A stretch of 51,063 nt of DNA from an uncultured Clostridia bacterium. GTDB taxonomy: Bacteria; Bacillota; Clostridia; Oscillospirales; Acutalibacteraceae. This document shows positions 1-9,173 of the stretch, in pieces. A program made the translations under genes and the position numbers. The notes below the pieces were generated by a model. The model made no database searches. It worked only from the letters and a program-made list of their open reading frames with translations, and was not told the DNA's origin. The first letter of the stretch is position 1. The number at the start of each line of letters is the position of its first letter. The stretch covers positions 1 to 51,063 of the forward strand of contig CAMJJL010000008.1 in NCBI GenBank assembly GCA_946406145.1, given 5' to 3'.

Positions 1-76
1 TGGCTCCCCCAGTTGGACCTTTCCTGCGACAACTCGGTTAACAGCCGAGTGCTCTGACGAATAGCTGTTAACCGAA
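1..76 (-). pseudogene. decayed tRNA-Asn (GTT) remnant
   Basis: Read on the minus strand, the stretch has an intact anticodon arm (CTCGG stem, CTGTTAA loop, CCGAG stem, anticodon GTT), a normal-looking variable region, and a 3' end TGGGGGA-G-CCA with encoded CCA. The T arm does not close: GCAGG has no CCTGC partner and the TTCGA-type loop is missing. The D arm is distorted, and no TCCCCCA acceptor partner exists at the 5' end. A functional tRNA-Asn is therefore unlikely. It may be a tRNA remnant left by integration or recombination, or a tRNA-like element. The window edge coincides with the CCA end. Confidence 0.45.
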
Positions 77-256
77 TTATAATGTAATATAACATATATA
101 TAACAATTTGCGATAATCTTGGTACGAAAAACAGGTTCATTTTAAAGAGTATAAAGTAGAAAAACTAGCTATTCGAGGGTTCGAAACCCGACAGACAGGG
201 AAAACACCCGAAAAATATCTATGTTTCATGCAACTGAAAAACACGTTCTTTAGACG

Positions 257-287
257 CCAAAAAGCCCGATAGAATCGGGCTTTTTGG
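257..287 (-). terminator. bidirectional rho-independent terminator
   Basis: A 14-bp perfect stem (257-270 with 274-287, loop AGA) has A-runs on one arm and T-runs on the other, so it can act on either strand. It lies just downstream of tRNA-Gln on the minus strand. Confidence 0.85.
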
Positions 288-315
288 GGTGAATATCTTT
301 TTTATTCACTTAGTA

Positions 316-390
316 TGGCTGGGAAGGCGGGGTTCGAACCCACGAATGACGGAGTCAAAGTCCGTTGCCTTACCGCTTGGCTACTTCCCA
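316..390 (-). tRNA. tRNA-Gln (TTG anticodon)
   Basis: The minus strand folds as a complete cloverleaf. The acceptor is TGGGAAG/CTTCCCA with the U1-A72 pair usual for tRNA-Gln. The D arm reads AGCCAAGCGGTAAGGCA, the anticodon arm ACGGA-CTTTGAC-TCCGT has anticodon TTG, the T arm is GTGGG-TTCGAAC-CCCGC, and the discriminator is G followed by an encoded CCA. It is 75 nt including CCA. A promoter lies immediately upstream and a terminator downstream, so it appears to be a single-gene transcription unit. Confidence 0.95.
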
Positions 391-401
391 ACAACAGTAA
401 T

Positions 402-429
402 AGTATACCACATTTTCAAATTATGTCAA
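402..429 (-). promoter_or_regulatory. sigma-A-type promoter of tRNA-Gln
   Basis: On the minus strand TTGACA (429-424), a 16-nt spacer, and TATACT (407-402) end 11 nt before the first base of the mature tRNA. Both hexamers are close to consensus. Confidence 0.8.
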
Positions 430-434
430 CACAA

Positions 435-467
435 TTCATGCGGGACGAATTCATCGCCCCGCATGAA
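435..467 (-). terminator. terminator-like hairpin after clpE
   Basis: A 10-bp perfect stem (435-444 with 458-467) encloses a 13-nt loop, 24 nt past the clpE stop. The T-run is poor, so it may stabilise the 3' end rather than terminate efficiently. Confidence 0.5.
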
Positions 468-490
468 GAATGATCGATTGATTTGCGAGA

Positions 491-2839
491 TCAGATCGTC
501 TCGACCGTCAAGCCGTTTTCATTCGCTGAGAGCGCAATCGCGGAGATACCGCCCTCCCCGTGCAGGATCATCTGCTCAGTGATCTTATCCTCAACTTCTT
601 TGCGGATCAGGTTACGCAGATCTCTTGCACCGGACTGACCGTTGCAGGATTTTTCGGCAAGATATTGACAGGCAGCGTCGTCGTAGCGGAATTCGATGCC
701 TTTCTCATGCAGGGTCTCGACATACTCGCTGAGCATCAGATCGGCGATCTTGATGAAGTCCTCTTCCTTCAGACTGCGGAAGATGATGATCTCGTCGACA
801 CGCGCGATAAACTCGGGACGGAGGAATTCACGCAGACCCTTCATCACACTTTCACGCTCGGCGTTCTCCTGTGTTTTGCCGAAGCCAAGTGCATTCTCAC
901 GATTGGTGGAACCGGCGTTTGAGGTCATGACAATGACAGTATTGGAGAAATCAACGGTTCTGCCGTGCGCGTCGGTCAGCTTACCTTCATCCAGAATCTG
1001 GAGCAGGATATTCATCACGTCGGGATGTGCCTTTTCGATCTCATCGAACAGCAGTACCGAATACGGTCTGCGGCGCACCTTCTCGGTGACCTGACCGGCT
1101 TCGTCATAGCCGACATAGCCGGGAGGAGAACCGATGATCTTGGAGACGGAATGCTTCTCCATAAACTCGGACATATCCAGACGGATCAGCGTCTCGGGTG
1201 TATCGAACAATTCAAGGGACAGCACCTTGACCAACTCGGTCTTACCGACGCCGGTCGGACCGACAAAGATGAAGGAAGCCGGTCTGCGGCGCGGTGAGAT
1301 CTGGACGCGTGAGCGCTTGATCGCCTTGGCGAGAGCGTCGACCGCTTCATCCTGACCGATGATCTTCTTTTTTAAAGAATCCTCGATATCCTTGAGCTTC
1401 AAAAGCTCATTCTCGCGCACTCTGGACTGAGGAATCCCCGTCCACAGCTCGATGACATTCGCAAGATCGACCTCGGTAACCTCCGCGGTAAGCGTCGTTT
1501 CATCAAAGCCATCAAGCTGTTCTTCGACACGTGCCAGCTCGGATTTGACGGTAGCTAAGGCTTCATAATCAACGTTTTCCTCAGCAGATATCAATTCCTT
1601 TGAGGTCTGGAGCGCTTTCTTCTCATCCATCAGGGTCTCATATGTCTCACGCTCTTTGTTGCGCAGAGAGGCGCAGGCGCACGCTTCATCCAGAAGATCG
1701 ATCGCCTTGTCGGGCAGGAATCGATCGGTGATGTATCTTTCGGAAAAGACTGCCGCTTTGCGGATGATGTCCTCCCCTACTCTGACGTTGTGGTGATTCT
1801 CATAGTATTCTTTGATACCCATCAGGATATCAATGGTATCGCCGATACTCGGCTCCGCTACTTTGACAGGCTGGAAACGGCGTTCCAGAGCGGAATCCTT
1901 TTCGATATATTTACGATATTCGTTAAAGGTGGTCGCGCCGATCACCTGGATCTCGCCGCGTGATAAAGCAGGCTTGAGAATGTTGGCGGCATTCATGGTG
2001 CCCTCACTGTCGCCACCGCCGACAAGGTTATGCACCTCATCGATGAACAGGATGATATTGCCGGCCTCTTTGACCTCTTTTGTCAAGCCCTTGATACGGC
2101 TCTCATACTGTCCGCGGAACTGTGTACCGGCAATCAGCGCGGTCAGATCGAGGAGCTGGATCTCTTTATCCTTCAAACGATGCGGCACCTTGCCCTGTGC
2201 GATACGCAAAGCGAGTCCCTCGGCAATAGCGGTTTTACCGACGCCGGGCTCACCGATCAGACAGGGATTGTTCTTGGTGCGGCGTGACAGGATCTGGATC
2301 ACACGCTCGATCTCTTTATCTCTGCCAATGACGTTATCGATATTGCCTGAGCGAGCCTTTGCGGTCAGATCCTCGCAATAAAGGCCGATATGCTTGCGGT
2401 TCTTACGATTCGGCTTTTTACCCTTGCCTGACTTTTCGCCGTTATCGGTATTGTTATTGGCTTTATTGGCGCCGCCGAACATGTTGAAGAAATTCGGGAA
2501 GGAGGGCGCTCCGCCGGGGGTGAAGCCATCCTCTTCCTCGTTGTTATCCGCATTATTATCAGCAGGATCACTGTTGGGATCAGGGGGCTGGATCCCCATG
2601 CTCTGCGCCAGCTCGGACATATCGCCCATATCTCCCATGTTCTCCATGATGGAGTCCATCTGCTCCTGTACCGATTCCAGATCGTCGGGAGAGATGCCCA
2701 TCTTCTTGATGATATCCTCTACGGGTTTGATGCCCAGCTCCTTCGCGCACAGCAGGCAGTAGCCGCGAGGCTGCTGATCATCCTTGTTGCTGGACACGAA
2801 AACAACCGCGGGGCGTTTTTGACATCTTGAACAAACCAT
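491..2839 (-). CDS. clpE: ClpE-like ATP-dependent Clp protease ATPase subunit
   Basis: This is a 782-residue Hsp100 unfoldase with two AAA+ modules, expected to feed substrates to ClpP. An N-terminal zinc finger (C3, C6, C28, C31) replaces the usual Clp_N repeat domain, which is the hallmark of ClpE rather than ClpC. A low-complexity Met/Asp/Asn-rich linker (about 60-140) follows. The first Walker A GEPGVGKT lies near residue 196 with Walker B ILFIDE, and the second Walker A GPTGVGKT lies near 526. The ClpP-docking loop LGF is present near 650, so it should dock ClpP. The start has AAAGGAG at good spacing and begins 12 nt after pgsA, so the two are co-transcribed. ClpE is heat- and CtsR-controlled in Bacillus; no CtsR operator was seen here. 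Confidence 0.9.
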   Translation of the reverse strand: MVCSRCQKRPAVVFVSSNKDDQQPRGYCLLCAKELGIKPVEDIIKKMGISPDDLESVQEQMDSIMENMGDMGDMSELAQSMGIQPPDPNSDPADNNADNNEEEDGFTPGGAPSFPNFFNMFGGANKANNNTDNGEKSGKGKKPNRKNRKHIGLYCEDLTAKARSGNIDNVIGRDKEIERVIQILSRRTKNNPCLIGEPGVGKTAIAEGLALRIAQGKVPHRLKDKEIQLLDLTALIAGTQFRGQYESRIKGLTKEVKEAGNIILFIDEVHNLVGGGDSEGTMNAANILKPALSRGEIQVIGATTFNEYRKYIEKDSALERRFQPVKVAEPSIGDTIDILMGIKEYYENHHNVRVGEDIIRKAAVFSERYITDRFLPDKAIDLLDEACACASLRNKERETYETLMDEKKALQTSKELISAEENVDYEALATVKSELARVEEQLDGFDETTLTAEVTEVDLANVIELWTGIPQSRVRENELLKLKDIEDSLKKKIIGQDEAVDALAKAIKRSRVQISPRRRPASFIFVGPTGVGKTELVKVLSLELFDTPETLIRLDMSEFMEKHSVSKIIGSPPGYVGYDEAGQVTEKVRRRPYSVLLFDEIEKAHPDVMNILLQILDEGKLTDAHGRTVDFSNTVIVMTSNAGSTNRENALGFGKTQENAERESVMKGLREFLRPEFIARVDEIIIFRSLKEEDFIKIADLMLSEYVETLHEKGIEFRYDDAACQYLAEKSCNGQSGARDLRNLIRKEVEDKITEQMILHGEGGISAIALSANENGLTVETI

Positions 2840-2851
2840 ATACCTTCTCCT

Positions 2852-3493
2852 TTACTTTTTAGTTGTGATCGAAGCCTGTACAGAGGATTGATTCTTCTTT
2901 TCCTTCTGCTGCTTCTGTATTCTGAAAAAGATGATTGCGTAATTGACCAATGAAAAGATCATCATACCGGCGGTGACGCCGAGTACCGTCAGCGAAAGGG
3001 TCTCGTTGCGGAAATCGAAGATCGCCATCGCGACGACCAGTACGACGGATACGTAGAACATAAAGGTGCTGATCTTGCCGTACCATGACGACTTAGGCGG
3101 GATGATGCCCTGATTGATGATGATCGTACCGCCGACGATCATCAAGACGTCCTTGACAACCATGACAATCATCAAGGGCAGAACATACGGCTCGATGCAA
3201 ATCATACAGATGCCGACCGCGATCAACGTCAGCTTATCCGCCAAAGGATCGAGCACCTTGCCAAGCTCGGATTCCTGATGGAACCTGCGCGCGATAAAGC
3301 CGTCAAAAAAGTCCGATATACCCGAGATTACCAAAACGATGATCGCAGGCGTATAGTCCTTTGTCAGATACCTTCCTACGATGAAGAACGCGACAAAAGG
3401 TGTGATCAATATGATTCTGAAAAAAGAAATTGCATTGGGTATGGTCATCAGATCCTTGCTGATGACCTCGTTTTTCTTTTCGTTACTCATCAT
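2852..3493 (-). CDS. pgsA: CDP-alcohol phosphatidyltransferase, probable phosphatidylglycerophosphate synthase
   Basis: It transfers a phosphatidyl group from CDP-diacylglycerol to glycerol-3-phosphate, the committed step to phosphatidylglycerol, in the cytoplasmic membrane. The family signature D-G-x2-A-R-x8-G-x3-D-x3-D is complete in the stretch DGFIARR...DPLADK. About five hydrophobic segments and a short polar C-terminal tail follow. The open frame reaches back to 3514, but GAGG at 3502-3499 points to the tandem ATGs at 3493 and 3490 as the start. It lies between a cvpA-like gene and clpE in one minus-strand run. The substrate could be another alcohol, but length and motif fit PgsA best. 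Confidence 0.88.
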   Translation of the reverse strand: MMSNEKKNEVISKDLMTIPNAISFFRIILITPFVAFFIVGRYLTKDYTPAIIVLVISGISDFFDGFIARRFHQESELGKVLDPLADKLTLIAVGICMICIEPYVLPLMIVMVVKDVLMIVGGTIIINQGIIPPKSSWYGKISTFMFYVSVVLVVAMAIFDFRNETLSLTVLGVTAGMMIFSLVNYAIIFFRIQKQQKEKKNQSSVQASITTKK

Positions 3494-3575
3494 TTTTTCC
3501 TCAAAAACTTCCATGGAGTTTACCTATCCCCTATCGTGCGATCCGGCACGAAAATAGTATTCAGCTTCCTCCCTA

Positions 3576-4277
3576 TCATTTACCTGAGATCATTGAGCTG
3601 ATCCACGTAAATATATTACCACTATAGAAGTGATAGAATATGAAGGAATTGTTAATTGTTGACTCATTGAACCACGATGAATTCGATCCGACGTTCACAA
3701 TAATGAGCTTGGTCAGATATGCGAACATGCAAACCAGCAATACGGCGTCGATCAAGCCGATCACCGCGCCTCCGACCCGGTTGATGACATTCAGCACCGG
3801 GAATCGGAACAGATGCGAGAGCGGTATGACTAATATCCTTTGCAAAATAATCATCAAGAATAAAAATGCCAGCAGTGTGATGAAGAACGTCATTATGCCG
3901 CATGCGACAGGCTTGACGGCAGTGTTGACCGCCTCACTGATCGTATCGGTCGCGTTAGAGATCGGATCGGAGAACGCTCGTGTGAGATCCTCCGCGTCCA
4001 GATTTGTGATCCCGGTCAGCCATGATGGCAGCGCCGTGATAATGCTGTCAGCCGCTTTGCCGCTCACACCGCTCACGGCATTGGTGACCGCCTTTTCCAT
4101 AGCCGGTCTGACGATCGCGTTATAGGATAACAGCGAGAGCCATTGTCCGAGCGCGGTAGCCGCCAGATAAGAGATCACGGTCGCGATCAGACGCGCCAGA
4201 GATCTTGCCGCGCCGCGAAAGATATTCAGCACGATCAATACGATAAAGATCAATACTACGATTACATCAAATACCAT
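3576..4277 (-). CDS. CvpA family membrane protein
   Basis: This integral membrane protein of about 233 residues opens with a hydrophobic MVFDVIVVLIFIVLIV segment followed by RGAARSLARLI, the layout of CvpA/colicin V production-family proteins. An extracytoplasmic stretch of about 80 residues is followed by two more hydrophobic segments and a glycine-rich helix. CvpA proteins are linked to envelope homeostasis, but their biochemical activity is not established. I take the ATG at 4277 because GAGGTG sits 4 nt upstream; that SD overlaps the stop of the upstream gene, implying translational coupling. The frame is open to 4319. Confidence 0.75.
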   Translation of the reverse strand: MVFDVIVVLIFIVLIVLNIFRGAARSLARLIATVISYLAATALGQWLSLLSYNAIVRPAMEKAVTNAVSGVSGKAADSIITALPSWLTGITNLDAEDLTRAFSDPISNATDTISEAVNTAVKPVACGIMTFFITLLAFLFLMIILQRILVIPLSHLFRFPVLNVINRVGGAVIGLIDAVLLVCMFAYLTKLIIVNVGSNSSWFNESTINNSFIFYHFYSGNIFTWISSMISGK

Positions 4278-4285
4278 ACTACACC

Positions 4286-5839
4286 TCACAGAGAGACAGA
4301 ATCGATATATCCCGTGCAAAGGACATACGCGTCAGAGGTTGTATACATGACGACTGTGTGCGGATCCGAATTCAATTCTTTTTCGGAATACGACTTGCCG
4401 TCCTTGGAATACAACATCACCGAGTCGCCGGTCAACAGCGCGACCCTGCCTTTATATGTAGAGATATTGATAATCTTTTTATCGACCGAGAACGATTTGA
4501 CCGAATCTCCCGCAGTGGAATAGGACAAAATATCGCAGTTTCTGCCGTCACCGGAGCTGGATAATGACACCGTATAGGTGTTGGTATCATCGTTGATATC
4601 AAAAGCGGTCAGTGCGCGGCCCTCATAAGAATTAGTCAGCAAATCACCGTCCTTGCCTGTGTTAAGCACATAGGAGGCGTTATGACCGATCGCACAGACA
4701 TTCTTATCGCTGAGATACTTGACCTGATAGATGATATCGTTTTCGATCTCTTTGACGGAGAGCGGTTTTTCCTGTGTGAAGTCAAGAACATACAGAGCAG
4801 AAATCTCAACGCCGTTCAAAGCGGATAATCCCGATACCACAGCCTTGGTGCCGCCGGAATCCAATGTGACGGAGGTGACATAATAATCCGCGAAGGAATA
4901 GGCGAAGATCTGCTCATTGTCCTCGTTATAAACATAGAGCTTAGACAAATAGCCGCTGCTCTGTGTCACCAGTGCGTAGATGCCGTTATCGGCAAAATCC
5001 GCGGTCAACAGATTGTCCTTTGCCTCGGCGCTGTAGGCTTTCCCTTCCTTGTCGATCAGCTGATAACCTGTACCGCCGATGTTATAGACCAGAGCGCCCT
5101 TTTCACTAACGGTCAGAACGGGATTGATAAACGCGTGCTGCTCGGTGAACAGCGTTCTGCCGTAGTTGTTAAGCATAGCCGTCTTGGTATCGGATACATA
5201 ACAGATATCCTGTCCGATACAATCGAAATTGCCGGCGCTGACGCGTTCGCCCTTGATATCCAGAGGGAACTTTTCTTCACTCTGCTGATTGAACACGCCG
5301 TACTTGAAGAAGTTGGAGATATTGTGGACGGAGAGCTTGTCGGAGTTGAATACGGCAAATACGACGACAAACAGGATCACGATGATCACCGCAACCGCTA
5401 TGATCCGTTTGACAGGGAACTTCTTCTTTTTGGGGGGAGCTTCCTTTTTCGCGTGACCGAGAGTAGGTCTGTCATCGGGCTCTTCCTGATCTTCTGCCTC
5501 TTCCTCGTCGTTACTCGCGACGTCTTCCTCCGCGCTTTCAGAATCCCGATTCTCTTCGGGAGATTCTTGCTCGGGAGCGGCTTTTTCAGAAAGCTCTTGC
5601 TCTTCCTGCTCCTCTCCTTTTTCCTCCTCGATCTCATCTTCATCGGGGAACTTTTTACGGGCGCGGAGCTCTTTGCGTTTCTGTTTTTTTAACAGCTTTT
5701 TCAGCTTTTTCGCGTTTTTATCTTTTAAACGCTTATCTTGCTCATGCTTTGCTTTCTGTTCATCCCGGGCATCCTCCTCGGGGTCTTTGAACCTGATGAT
5801 CTTTTCATCATCGGCAAAGCGTCTTCCTTTTTCATCCAT
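4286..5839 (-). CDS. DUF5711-like membrane-anchored beta-propeller protein
   Basis: About the first 150 residues are a highly charged Lys/Glu-rich cytoplasmic tail. One transmembrane helix follows (KRIIAVAVIIVILFVVVFAVF region), then about 340 extracytoplasmic residues of repeated short beta-strand blades resembling a WD/PQQ-like propeller. This layout matches the DUF5711 family common in Clostridia, whose function is unknown. The ATG at 5839 is preferred (GGGTGA 4 nt upstream) over the TTG at 5851. It sits between truA and the cvpA-like gene and its stop overlaps the cvpA SD. The acidic and basic runs may hold the tail at the membrane or bind RNA, but that is speculation. Confidence 0.6.
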   Translation of the reverse strand: MDEKGRRFADDEKIIRFKDPEEDARDEQKAKHEQDKRLKDKNAKKLKKLLKKQKRKELRARKKFPDEDEIEEEKGEEQEEQELSEKAAPEQESPEENRDSESAEEDVASNDEEEAEDQEEPDDRPTLGHAKKEAPPKKKKFPVKRIIAVAVIIVILFVVVFAVFNSDKLSVHNISNFFKYGVFNQQSEEKFPLDIKGERVSAGNFDCIGQDICYVSDTKTAMLNNYGRTLFTEQHAFINPVLTVSEKGALVYNIGGTGYQLIDKEGKAYSAEAKDNLLTADFADNGIYALVTQSSGYLSKLYVYNEDNEQIFAYSFADYYVTSVTLDSGGTKAVVSGLSALNGVEISALYVLDFTQEKPLSVKEIENDIIYQVKYLSDKNVCAIGHNASYVLNTGKDGDLLTNSYEGRALTAFDINDDTNTYTVSLSSSGDGRNCDILSYSTAGDSVKSFSVDKKIINISTYKGRVALLTGDSVMLYSKDGKSYSEKELNSDPHTVVMYTTSDAYVLCTGYIDSVSL

Positions 5840-5874
5840 ATTTTCACCCAATTCAGGTTTATTATTGACTCAGA

Positions 5875-6615
5875 TCATTCATAAAATACTTTGTTCAAGT
5901 ATAATCCGCATGACGGCGCTGTAGGACCTGCGAGCTTACGATTCTCTCCCTTGATGATCTGAAGGAGGGTACCGAAAGGGATTCTTCCGTTGTTCATCGC
6001 GAGCAGTGTGCCCACCATGATGCGAACCATGTTGTAGAGAAAACCGTCCGCCGCTACCGTAAAGGTGACGAGGTTGCCCTCTCTTTTGATGTTAAAATAC
6101 TTTACCTTCCGGGTAAAATCCCCTTTTTCTCGTTTATCCAAGGTGCAGAAGGAGGTAAAATCATGTGCGCCGACAAACGCCTGCGCCTCTCGATGCATCG
6201 CCTCGATATCCATTTCATAGCGATAATGCAGCGCAAGATCCTGCAGAAAAGGATTGCGCACACGACTGTTCCACACCTTGTAGACATATTCCTTTCCCTT
6301 GCAGGAATAGCGCGCGTGGAAATCATCGGGCACAGCGCGGATATCGGTAACCGCAACGTCATCGGGCAGATAACGGTTCAGCGCCATCATCAGATGATCC
6401 TCGGTGATGGGGTGCGCGATCTTCATCGATACGCAGTACATATTGGCGTGAACGCCGCTGTCGGTTCGCGAACAGCCCTTGATATCGGGTTGCTCGTGAA
6501 TGATCTGATACAGCGCGTTCTGAAAGACCTCCTGCACGGTCAGGGCATTGTCCTGTATCTGCCAGCCGTGGAGATTCTTTCCGCAATAGGATAAAGTCAA
6601 AAGTAAGTTTCTCAT
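5875..6615 (-). CDS. truA: tRNA pseudouridine(38-40) synthase TruA
   Basis: TruA isomerises U38-U40 in the anticodon stem-loop of many tRNAs. It has 246 residues, the usual length. The catalytic motif GCSRTDSGVHA is present with Asp52 as nucleophile. The C-terminal half carries the YNMVRIMVGTLL signature of TruA. Its ATG overlaps the ecfT stop (ATGA), so it is translationally coupled to the ECF module; ecfA1-ecfA2-ecfT-truA is a common Firmicute order, though usually downstream of ribosomal-protein genes, which are absent here. Confidence 0.95.
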   Translation of the reverse strand: MRNLLLTLSYCGKNLHGWQIQDNALTVQEVFQNALYQIIHEQPDIKGCSRTDSGVHANMYCVSMKIAHPITEDHLMMALNRYLPDDVAVTDIRAVPDDFHARYSCKGKEYVYKVWNSRVRNPFLQDLALHYRYEMDIEAMHREAQAFVGAHDFTSFCTLDKREKGDFTRKVKYFNIKREGNLVTFTVAADGFLYNMVRIMVGTLLAMNNGRIPFGTLLQIIKGENRKLAGPTAPSCGLYLNKVFYE

Positions 6616-7421
6616 ACAGCGAATTTAAAAAATATATTCAACAATATCACGCCGGCGATCACCAGCAGGGTAAATACGATGCTGATATAATCACGATTAG
6701 CTAGATGGAGCTGTTTCATACGGGTGCGTCCCTCACCGCCGCGGTAACAGCGGCATTCCATCGCGACCGCCAGTTCATACGCGCGTCGAAAAGCGGAGAC
6801 GAACAGCGGCACCAGGATCGGAACCAGCGCCTTGATGCGTGTGATCAGGTTGCCGCTTTCCATATCGGCGCCTCTCGCCTTTTGCGCCGCCATGATCTTG
6901 TCGGTTTCTTCGAGAAGGGTCGGCACAAAGCGCAGCGCGATCGTCATCATCATCGCGATCTCATGCACCTTGACATGGAAGATCTTCAGCGGCTTCATCA
7001 ATCTCTCGAGCGCGTCCGTCAGATCGGTCGGTGATGTGGTAAAGGTCAAGACAGAGCTGGACAGGATCAAGCAGATAATTCGCACACAGACGAATATCGC
7101 GTTCTTGATACCCTCCCATGTGACCTTGATAAAGCCCCATTGGAAGATCGGCTCGCCTGTTCCGTAGAACAGGTTCAAAAGCGAGGTGATGACGACGATG
7201 ACGATGATCACCTTGAGACTTTTGAGATACATTTTCAGCGGCACTTTAGACAGCAATACGATCAATAGCACGACCGCCGCCATCAATGCCAATGAAACAA
7301 AATTGAACGTACAGAAGATCAGTACGATATACGCGATCAGGCTGAGGATCTTGACGCGAGGGTCAAGACGATGGATCACCGAATCCGAGGGAAAGTACTG
7401 TCCGAGGGTAATATCTCTCAT
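6612..7421 (-). CDS. ecfT: energy-coupling factor transporter transmembrane protein EcfT
   Basis: This is the scaffold subunit of the group II ECF vitamin importer, linking the two ATPases to interchangeable S components. It has 269 residues and several transmembrane helices in the N-terminal half. A long cytoplasmic coupling region contains the paired Ala-Arg-Gly-type signatures (AQKARGADME and AVAMECRCYRGG). A C-terminal helix follows. It overlaps both neighbours by 4 nt (ecfA2 stop and truA start), so all four are one translational unit. A likely partner in the window is the FolT S component at 26135. Confidence 0.93.
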   Translation of the reverse strand: MRDITLGQYFPSDSVIHRLDPRVKILSLIAYIVLIFCTFNFVSLALMAAVVLLIVLLSKVPLKMYLKSLKVIIVIVVITSLLNLFYGTGEPIFQWGFIKVTWEGIKNAIFVCVRIICLILSSSVLTFTTSPTDLTDALERLMKPLKIFHVKVHEIAMMMTIALRFVPTLLEETDKIMAAQKARGADMESGNLITRIKALVPILVPLFVSAFRRAYELAVAMECRCYRGGEGRTRMKQLHLANRDYISIVFTLLVIAGVILLNIFFKFAV

Positions 7422-8281
7422 AGACGTCCCTCCTTCTTCATGTACTCGGTGATATCGTGAACAGCGTTCTCGACTGTCAGGATACCTTGATGGAACGGAA
7501 AGCCGGCCGCAATCAAATTATCGATGATCGCGGTGATCTGCGGCACTCGCAGTCCCATCGTGCTCAGACGATCCGCCTGCGAGAAGATACGGTCACAGGT
7601 GTCATACATTTCGAGACGGGAGTGGTTCATCACCAACGCCTTGTCACATACTGCAGCGACATCCTCCATGGAATGGGATACGAACAACACGGTATTGCCG
7701 CGCTGCTTGTGATAGCGATAGATCTGGGCAAGCAGCACATCTCTGCCCAGGGGATCCAGTCCCGCGCAGGGTTCGTCAAGGATCAGGATATCGGGATCCA
7801 TCGCGATCACGCCTGCGATCGCGGCACGGCGCTTTTCACCGCCGGACAGATCGAACGGGGATTTTTGCAAAAGCTCCGTATCCAATCCGACAAACTGAGC
7901 GGCATTGCGCACGCGCTCTTTTATCTCTTCTTCACTCAGTCCCATATTCATCGGACCGAAGGAAATATCTTTTTCGACCGTTTCTTCAAACAGCTGATAC
8001 TCGGGATACTGGAACACCAGACCGACACGGAATCGGATCTTCCTGATCTCCTTGGGTTTATCCCAAATATCGATCCCATCCAGTTTGATGGAACCCGAGG
8101 TAGGCTTCAACAGGCCGTTGAGCATCTGCACCAGGGTGGATTTACCGGAACCGGTATGACCGATGATACCGATAAAATCGCCTTGATTCACATCAAAGCT
8201 GACATTCTCGACCGCTGTATGCTGAAACGGTGTTTTTGGTGAATAGACAAAGGAAACATCCTTTACGCTGAGCAAACTCAT
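7418..8281 (-). CDS. ecfA2: energy-coupling factor transporter ATPase EcfA2
   Basis: This is an ABC ATPase of the group II ECF importer. Walker [11 protein letters not shown]-loop [13 protein letters not shown], signature LSGGEKRR, Walker [13 protein letters not shown] and the switch His (VSHSMED) are all present. The ATG at 8281 is chosen because AGGAGGTG lies 5 nt upstream; the frame is open to 8311. It overlaps the ecfA1 stop and the ecfT start by 4 nt each. EcfA1 and EcfA2 work as a heterodimer. Confidence 0.94.
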   Translation of the reverse strand: MSLLSVKDVSFVYSPKTPFQHTAVENVSFDVNQGDFIGIIGHTGSGKSTLVQMLNGLLKPTSGSIKLDGIDIWDKPKEIRKIRFRVGLVFQYPEYQLFEETVEKDISFGPMNMGLSEEEIKERVRNAAQFVGLDTELLQKSPFDLSGGEKRRAAIAGVIAMDPDILILDEPCAGLDPLGRDVLLAQIYRYHKQRGNTVLFVSHSMEDVAAVCDKALVMNHSRLEMYDTCDRIFSQADRLSTMGLRVPQITAIIDNLIAAGFPFHQGILTVENAVHDITEYMKKEGRL

Positions 8282-9129
8282 CGGAGCACCTCCTTGAGCA
8301 GAGAGGTGCACTCTGCCTCGGTAAGAGGAAGCTCCTTGATCTCAACGCCGCAGGCACGCAGCTTATAGCAAAGCTCCGTTGCCTGAGGGACATCCAGACG
8401 ATGCTTTTTGAGCAGCTCCACCTGAGAAAACACCTCACGCGGAACACCCGAGGTGAGCATCTTGCCGTTATCGATCACATAGATGTGATCGGCAAGAACG
8501 GCTTCTTCCATATAATGCGTGATCATCACGATGGTGATGCCGTTCTCACGGTTGAGCTTGAGGATCGTGTCCATGACTTCCTGCCTGCCCTTGGGATCGA
8601 GCATCGCGGTCGGTTCATCCAGCACGATACAATCGGGTCTCATGGCGATGATACCGGCGATCGCGACACGCTGCTTTTGACCGCCGCTGAGCTTATGCGG
8701 CGCGTGCAGGCGATAGTCATACATATCGACCGCTTTGAGCGCTTCATCGACCCTCTCACGGATCTCGTCGGACGGAATACCGAGGTTCTCGGGGCCGAAC
8801 GCGACATCCTCCTCCACGATACTGGCGACAAGCTGATTATCGGGGTTTTGCAGTACCAGACCGACCTTGCGTCGGATATCATAGGTGAGCTTTTCATCAG
8901 CGGTATCCATACCGTCGATGAATACCTTGCCCGAGGAGGGCAGCAGCATCGCGTTGAGGTGCTTGGCGATCGTGCTTTTTCCCGAACCGTTATGTCCGAG
9001 AATCGCGACAAATTCGCCTTTTTTGATCTCTAAGCTGATATCGTTGAGCACCTGCTTCTTTGATACGGTCTCGGTATCATCCTGTGATTCATATTGAAAT
9101 GTAACGTTTTGTACAGAAATATAATCCAT
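8278..9129 (-). CDS. ecfA1: energy-coupling factor transporter ATPase EcfA1
   Basis: This is the first ATPase of the ECF module, 283 residues. Walker A is GHNGSGKST, signature LSGGQKQR, Walker [13 protein letters not shown], and the switch region MITHYMEE. It carries the short insertion after the second beta-strand ([12 protein letters not shown]) common in EcfA1. The start is 44 nt after the methyltransferase stop with no obvious promoter between, so the ECF module is probably read from the upstream ruv-methyltransferase transcript. Confidence 0.94.
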   Translation of the reverse strand: MDYISVQNVTFQYESQDDTETVSKKQVLNDISLEIKKGEFVAILGHNGSGKSTIAKHLNAMLLPSSGKVFIDGMDTADEKLTYDIRRKVGLVLQNPDNQLVASIVEEDVAFGPENLGIPSDEIRERVDEALKAVDMYDYRLHAPHKLSGGQKQRVAIAGIIAMRPDCIVLDEPTAMLDPKGRQEVMDTILKLNRENGITIVMITHYMEEAVLADHIYVIDNGKMLTSGVPREVFSQVELLKKHRLDVPQATELCYKLRACGVEIKELPLTEAECTSLLKEVLR

Positions 9130-9173
9130 ATACTCTCCAAATAACCGGCAGAAAGAATTGACGAAAGCTCAAA

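Noticed and set aside
289-582. 97-codon plus-strand frame across tRNA-Gln
   Set aside because: It overlaps a tRNA gene, a terminator and the clpE end, with no SD.
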